From Lentzea sp. (GTDB lineage: Bacteria; Actinomycetota; Actinomycetes; Mycobacteriales; Pseudonocardiaceae), in assembly GCA_030146905.1 (NCBI GenBank), contig JASLAV010001034.1, positions 1 through 7,698 on the forward strand: a stretch of 7,698 bases of DNA, read 5' to 3'. Position 1 is the first letter of the stretch. Each line of letters begins with the position of its first letter. Of this stretch, positions 5,013 to 7,698 are shown piece by piece. Under the pieces are notes generated by a model. The model was not told the origin of the DNA and made no database searches. It saw nothing but the letters and a program-made list of their open reading frames with translations. Both the position numbers and the translations under genes were made by a program.

Positions 5013-6767
5013 TCAGTGCTCGGTGTCGCGGTCGGTCGGGGCCAGCACCTTCTCGGTGGTCTTGTCGATGCCGGCGGGCCCCGGTTTGGTGATGGAGACG
5101 TGGGACTCCTCGCGCATCCGTTCGACCATGTGCGGGTAGTGCAGCTCGAACGCCGGCCGCTCCGAGCGGACCCTGGGCAGCTCGGTGAAGTTGTGCCTCG
5201 GCGGCGGGGACGAGGTGGCCCATTCGAGGGAGTTGCCGAAGCCCCAGGGGTCGTCGGCGCGGGCGGGTTCGCCGTAGCGGTGGCTGCGGGCGATGTTGTA
5301 GAGGAACGGCAGGACCGACGCGCCGAGGATGAAGGACCCGACGGTGGAGAAGGTGTTGAGGAAGGTGAAGTTGTCGGAGGGCAGGTAGTCGGCGTAGCGG
5401 CGGGGCATGCCCTGGTTGCCGAGCCAGTGGTGGACCAGGAACGTGGCGTGGAAGCCGATGAAGGTGGTCCAGAAGTGCAGTTTGCCCAGCGGTTCGCTCA
5501 TCATCCGGCCGGTCATCTTGGGGAACCAGAAGTAGATGCCGGCGTAGGTGGCGAAGACGATGGTGCCGAACAGCACGTAGTGGAAGTGCGCGACGACGAA
5601 GTAGGTGTCGGTGACGTGGAAGTCCAGCGGTGGTGAGGCCAGCAGGATGCCGGACAGGCCGCCGAACAGGAACGTCACGATGAAGCCGATGCTGAACAGC
5701 ATCGGGCTCTCGAACGTGAGCTGTCCCTTCCACATGGTGCCGATCCAGTTGAAGAACTTGATGCCGGTCGGGATGGCGATGATGAACGTGGTGGCGGAGA
5801 AGAACAGCAGCAGCACGGCGCCGGTGGCGTACATGTGGTGCGCCCACACCACGACGGAGTAGAGCGCGATGGCGATGGTCGCGTAGACCAGTCCTTTGTA
5901 GCCGAACAGCGGTTTGCGGCTGAAGACGGGGAAGATCTCGCTGACGATGCCGAAGAACGGCAGGGCGATGATGTAGACCTCGGGGTGGCCGAAGAACCAG
6001 AACAGGTGCTGCCAGAGGATGACGCCGCCGTTGGCGGGGTCGAACACGTGGGCGCCGAAGTGCCGGTCGGCGAGCAACCCGAGCAGCGCCGCGGTGAGGA
6101 TCGGGAACGCCAGCAGCACCAGGATGCTGGTGATCAGGATGTTCCAGGTGAAGATCGGCATCCGGAACGCCGTCACGCCGGGCGCGCGCAGGCAGACGAT
6201 CGTGGTGATCATGTTGACCGCGCCCAGGATCGTGCCGAGACCGCCGACCACGAGCCCGGAGATCCACAGGTCCCCGCCGATGCCGGGGGAGTGCCGGGCG
6301 CTGGACAGCGGGGTGTAGGCGGTCCAGCCGAAGTCGGCGGCACCGGCGGGGGTGAGGAACGAGCCCACGACGATCAACCCGCCGAACAGGAACAGCCAGT
6401 AGGAGAAGGCGTTCAGGCGGGGGAACGCGACGTCGGGTGAGCCGATCTGCAGGGGCACGATGAAGTTGGCGAACCCGAACACGATCGGGGTGGCGTAGAG
6501 CAGCAGCATGATCGTGCCGTGCATGGTGAACAGCTGGTTGTACTGCTCGTTGGACAGGAACTGCATCCCCGGCCGTGCCAGTTCGCCGCGCATGAGCAGC
6601 GCCATCACGCCACCGATCATGAAGAAGCCGAACGACGTGATCATGTACATGATCCCGATCAGCTTGTGATCGGTGGTGTGGAACACCTTCAGGAATGTGG
6701 AGCCCTTCACGCCCCGAGCGGCCCGCGTCGGGTGCGGGATGACCGGTGTCGGCTTCAGCGTGGTCAT
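5013..6767 (-). CDS. ctaD: aa3-type cytochrome c oxidase subunit I
   Basis: 584 residues with the twelve-helix core of haem-copper oxidases. It reduces oxygen to water at the haem a3-CuB centre and pumps protons across the plasma membrane. Visible ligands: H83 and H396 for haem a, H394 for haem a3, and H261, H310 and H311 for CuB, with Y265 in HPEVY as the cross-linked tyrosine. The D-channel residues N101, D112, N119 and E263 and the K-channel lysine K337 (PTGIK) are present, so this is a normal A-type pump. The C-terminal tail beyond about 505 is long, hydrophilic and typical of actinobacteria, where the enzyme works in a bcc-aa3 supercomplex. The ATG at 6767 has AAGGGG four bases upstream. 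Subunits II and III are not here, as is usual in this phylum. It heads a tight operon with the DUF3040 and DUF2231 genes. Confidence 0.98.
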   Translation of the reverse strand: MTTLKPTPVIPHPTRAARGVKGSTFLKVFHTTDHKLIGIMYMITSFGFFMIGGVMALLMRGELARPGMQFLSNEQYNQLFTMHGTIMLLLYATPIVFGFANFIVPLQIGSPDVAFPRLNAFSYWLFLFGGLIVVGSFLTPAGAADFGWTAYTPLSSARHSPGIGGDLWISGLVVGGLGTILGAVNMITTIVCLRAPGVTAFRMPIFTWNILITSILVLLAFPILTAALLGLLADRHFGAHVFDPANGGVILWQHLFWFFGHPEVYIIALPFFGIVSEIFPVFSRKPLFGYKGLVYATIAIALYSVVVWAHHMYATGAVLLLFFSATTFIIAIPTGIKFFNWIGTMWKGQLTFESPMLFSIGFIVTFLFGGLSGILLASPPLDFHVTDTYFVVAHFHYVLFGTIVFATYAGIYFWFPKMTGRMMSEPLGKLHFWTTFIGFHATFLVHHWLGNQGMPRRYADYLPSDNFTFLNTFSTVGSFILGASVLPFLYNIARSHRYGEPARADDPWGFGNSLEWATSSPPPRHNFTELPRVRSERPAFELHYPHMVERMREESHVSITKPGPAGIDKTTEKVLAPTDRDTEH

Positions 6768-6777
6768 GATTCCCCTT

Positions 6778-6791
6778 CTGCCACGCGGCAG
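6778..6791 (-). promoter_or_regulatory. Leader hairpin beside the ctaD ribosome site
   Basis: CTGCC (6778-6782) and GGCAG (6787-6791) form a 5-base-pair stem with a 4-base loop in the ctaD leader. The stem ends directly at AAGGGG (complement of 6772-6777), the ctaD ribosome site. It could affect initiation, or be chance in GC-rich DNA. Confidence 0.3.
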
Positions 6792-6813
6792 GCGGACCGC
6801 GCAGGGGCGGGAC

Positions 6814-6837
6814 TACCCCGCGAAATCCAGGCGACAC
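6814..6837 (-). promoter_or_regulatory. Possible stress-type promoter of the ctaD operon
   Basis: On the minus strand GTGT (complement of 6834-6837), 15 bases, GGGTA (complement of 6814-6818). The -10 matches exactly and the -35 has one mismatch to GTTT. The leader would be about 40 bases. A housekeeping promoter was not evident by eye in the same gap. Confidence 0.35.
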
Positions 6838-6847
6838 GCACTGGAAC

Positions 6848-6863
6848 TCATCCGTCCGGATGA
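6848..6863. repeat. 16-base palindrome in the ctaD / 6963 divergent gap
   Basis: TCATCCG (6848-6854), two bases, CGGATGA (6857-6863): a perfect 7+7 inverted repeat. It sits just upstream of the putative ctaD -35 box and about 35 bases upstream of the -35 box of the divergent gene, a natural place for a dimeric regulator to bind. No known operator is recognised. Confidence 0.4.
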
Positions 6864-6897
6864 ACCTCGCCGGTCTTGAACGGTTTTCGAAAGTTCC

Positions 6898-6921
6898 GTT
6901 TGCGGCGCTCTCCGTCGGGTA
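6898..6921 (+). promoter_or_regulatory. SigB/SigF-like promoter of the 6963 gene
   Basis: GTTT (6898-6901), 15 bases, GGGTA (6917-6921). Expected transcription start is near 6928, leaving a leader of about 35 bases. Exact match to both boxes of the stress-sigma pattern. The -35 box abuts an AACGG-N12-CCGTT inverted repeat (6879-6900). Confidence 0.65.
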
Positions 6922-6950
6922 GCTCGTTGGCCAGGACACGACAACGAGCT
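6921..6950 (+). promoter_or_regulatory. 9-base inverted repeat spanning the start region and ending at the ribosome site
   Basis: AGCTCGTTG (6921-6929) and CAACGAGCT (6942-6950) are perfect inverted repeats separated by 12 bases. The left arm begins at the last base of the -10 box, and the right arm ends immediately before GAGGAG (6951-6956). Its position fits an operator blocking promoter escape; a leader hairpin is less likely because much of the left arm would not be transcribed. Confidence 0.5.
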
Positions 6951-6962
6951 GAGGAGTCAGCC

Positions 6963-7643
6963 GTGACCGAAAACCAAATGGGTGGACTGCGCACGGCGGC
7001 CAAGGACGAGGGCTCCGACGTCGCGCAGCACGCCAAGGAAGCTGCCGGACAGGTCGGGAGCACCGTCAGGGACCAGGCCGCCCAGGTGACGCAGCAGACC
7101 GCGGACCAGGCTCGTCACGTCGTCCACGACGTGCGGGACCGCGTCGCGGCGGAAGCGGAGCAGCAGGCGACGCGGGTCTCGAAGCAGCTCGGCCGCATCG
7201 CCGACGAGCTGGGCGAGATGGTGAGCAGCGCACCGCCGGACTCACTGTCGGCGGGAGCGATCAAGAGCGCGGCCGACACGAGCAGGCAGGCCGCGAGGTT
7301 CCTCGACGAACGAGGAGCGCAGGGGCTGCTCGACTCGGCACGGGACTACGCCCGGCGCAAGCCCGGCACGTTCCTGCTGGGTGCCGCCGTCGCCGGGTTC
7401 CTCGTCGGCCGGATCGCGAAGAGCGCGACCGGCGGGAGCCAGGGGCAGGGCGCCCAGAGTCAGGGTGTGCCGAGTCAGGGTGTGCCGAGTCAGATTGCCC
7501 AGGGTCAGGGTGCGCAGCACCTGCAGGGTGAGGTGCCGGTGGCGACCGGACGTCCTGCCCCGACGCCGGACTTCGGCGCGCCGCTGACGCCGAGCACGTC
7601 GCCGGGCCTGCCCGCGGCGGGGGTGCCGCATGTCGAACCCTGA
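6963..7643 (+). CDS. Helical single-membrane-segment protein with Gln/Gly-rich tail, probable stress/envelope protein
   Basis: 226 residues from a GTG at 6963, chosen because GAGGAG lies 6 bases upstream and the stress-type promoter ends at 6921; an earlier in-frame ATG at 6876 lies before that promoter. Residues 11-90 are alanine-, glutamine- and charge-rich amphipathic helix (AKEAAGQVGSTVRDQAAQV and similar), resembling LEA or coiled-coil proteins. Residues 100-132 are helical, then RRKPGTFLLGAAVAGFLVGRIAKS (start at 131) is a basic anchor plus one membrane helix at about 135-152. The tail 158-226 is disordered, with SQGVP repeats and a Pro-rich end. Actinobacteria commonly encode such a protein just before a holin-superfamily and a DUF3618 protein; this layout fits, since the next start codon overlaps its 3' end by 14 bases. 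Exact function is unknown. Confidence 0.8.
   Translation: MTENQMGGLRTAAKDEGSDVAQHAKEAAGQVGSTVRDQAAQVTQQTADQARHVVHDVRDRVAAEAEQQATRVSKQLGRIADELGEMVSSAPPDSLSAGAIKSAADTSRQAARFLDERGAQGLLDSARDYARRKPGTFLLGAAVAGFLVGRIAKSATGGSQGQGAQSQGVPSQGVPSQIAQGQGAQHLQGEVPVATGRPAPTPDFGAPLTPSTSPGLPAAGVPHVEP
7457..7501 (+). repeat. 15-base tandem repeat encoding SQGVP
   Basis: The unit gagtcagggtgtgcc occurs at 7457-7471 and 7472-7486, with a degenerate third copy at 7487-7501. It lies in the low-complexity tail of the 226-residue protein, whose neighbouring sequence (GQGAQ before and after) is also repetitive. Such a repeat could vary in copy number without frameshift. Confidence 0.75.
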
Positions 7644-7698
7644 GGTGCCACCGATGCGCACCGACACCACCGCGGAGTCCCTGGGCGACCTCGTCAGC
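7630..7698 (+). CDS. Probable phage-holin-superfamily membrane protein, N-terminal 23 codons only
   Basis: An open frame starts at ATG 7630 and runs off the right edge. The readable part ends in TTAESLGDLVS, which resembles the opening of the actinobacterial holin-superfamily (Phage_holin_3_6) proteins that usually start with a short tail followed by SLGDLVSRLS-like sequence. A second in-frame ATG at 7654 has a better ribosome site (GAGGTG at 7642-7647, 6 bases away); the first has GGGGG at 7619-7623. With the first start it overlaps the preceding stop by 14 bases, with the second it follows by 10; either implies an operon. These proteins are membrane components of stress-associated clusters, not evidence of a prophage. 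Too little is visible for certainty. Confidence 0.55.
   Translation, partial: MSNPEVPPMRTDTTAESLGDLVS

Noticed and set aside
4620..5636. Plus-strand open frame rich in Gly, Val and Glu across the ctaD operon
   Set aside because: It crosses three well-supported minus-strand genes and has composition typical of an antisense shadow.
4942..6939. Very long second open frame on the minus strand inside ctaD
   Set aside because: It is out of frame with ctaD, gives an Arg/His/Pro-rich product with no family features, and is explained by GC-rich codon bias.
7630..7698. Prophage or lysis module suggested by the holin name
   Set aside because: The actinobacterial holin-superfamily gene in this setting is chromosomal; no other phage gene, attachment site or integrase is present.

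Overview
The window is very GC-rich, with codon third positions almost always G or C. Its start sites are ATG and GTG, some with GGAGG-like ribosome sites. It encodes families typical of actinobacteria (DUF6292, DUF3040, a LAL-type LuxR ATPase, a holin-superfamily stress cluster). A member of the Pseudonocardiales (Amycolatopsis, Saccharomonospora or Saccharopolyspora relatives) fits best, mainly because of the DUF6292 protein. Species cannot be named from sequence alone. It looks chromosomal: no transposase, integrase, tRNA, rRNA or CRISPR array is visible.

Layout. 1-519 (minus): 5' part of a large ATPase-type LuxR-family regulator that runs off the left edge. 584-1758 (plus): three small genes, namely an unrecognised 139-residue beta-rich protein, a DUF6292 protein and a 63-residue acidic, probably disordered protein. 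4132-1725 (minus): an alpha/beta hydrolase overlapping by ATGA a RecQ-type helicase, whose 3' end overlaps the small acidic gene tail to tail. 6767-4201 (minus): ctaD (aa3 cytochrome c oxidase subunit I) followed tightly by a DUF3040 membrane protein and a four-helix DUF2231 membrane protein. 6963-7698 (plus): a 226-residue helical protein with one membrane segment, overlapping the first codons of a probable phage-holin-superfamily protein cut by the right edge. No gene-free stretch exceeds about 200 bases.

The unifying signal is in the promoters. All three small plus-strand genes and the 6963 gene are preceded by GTTT (or GTTC), a 15-16 base spacer and GGGTA, the architecture of actinobacterial general-stress sigma factors (SigB/SigF type). 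Weaker one-mismatch versions sit upstream of the hydrolase-recQ pair and of ctaD. The window therefore reads as a general-stress neighbourhood: envelope/helical proteins, DNA repair and respiration under a possible shared stress sigma factor. The second notable point is the RecQ architecture: a complete helicase core and zinc site, but a Tudor-like tail resembling the PcrA/UvrD C-terminus in place of HRDC. Nothing here amounts to a clearly new defence or mobile system.
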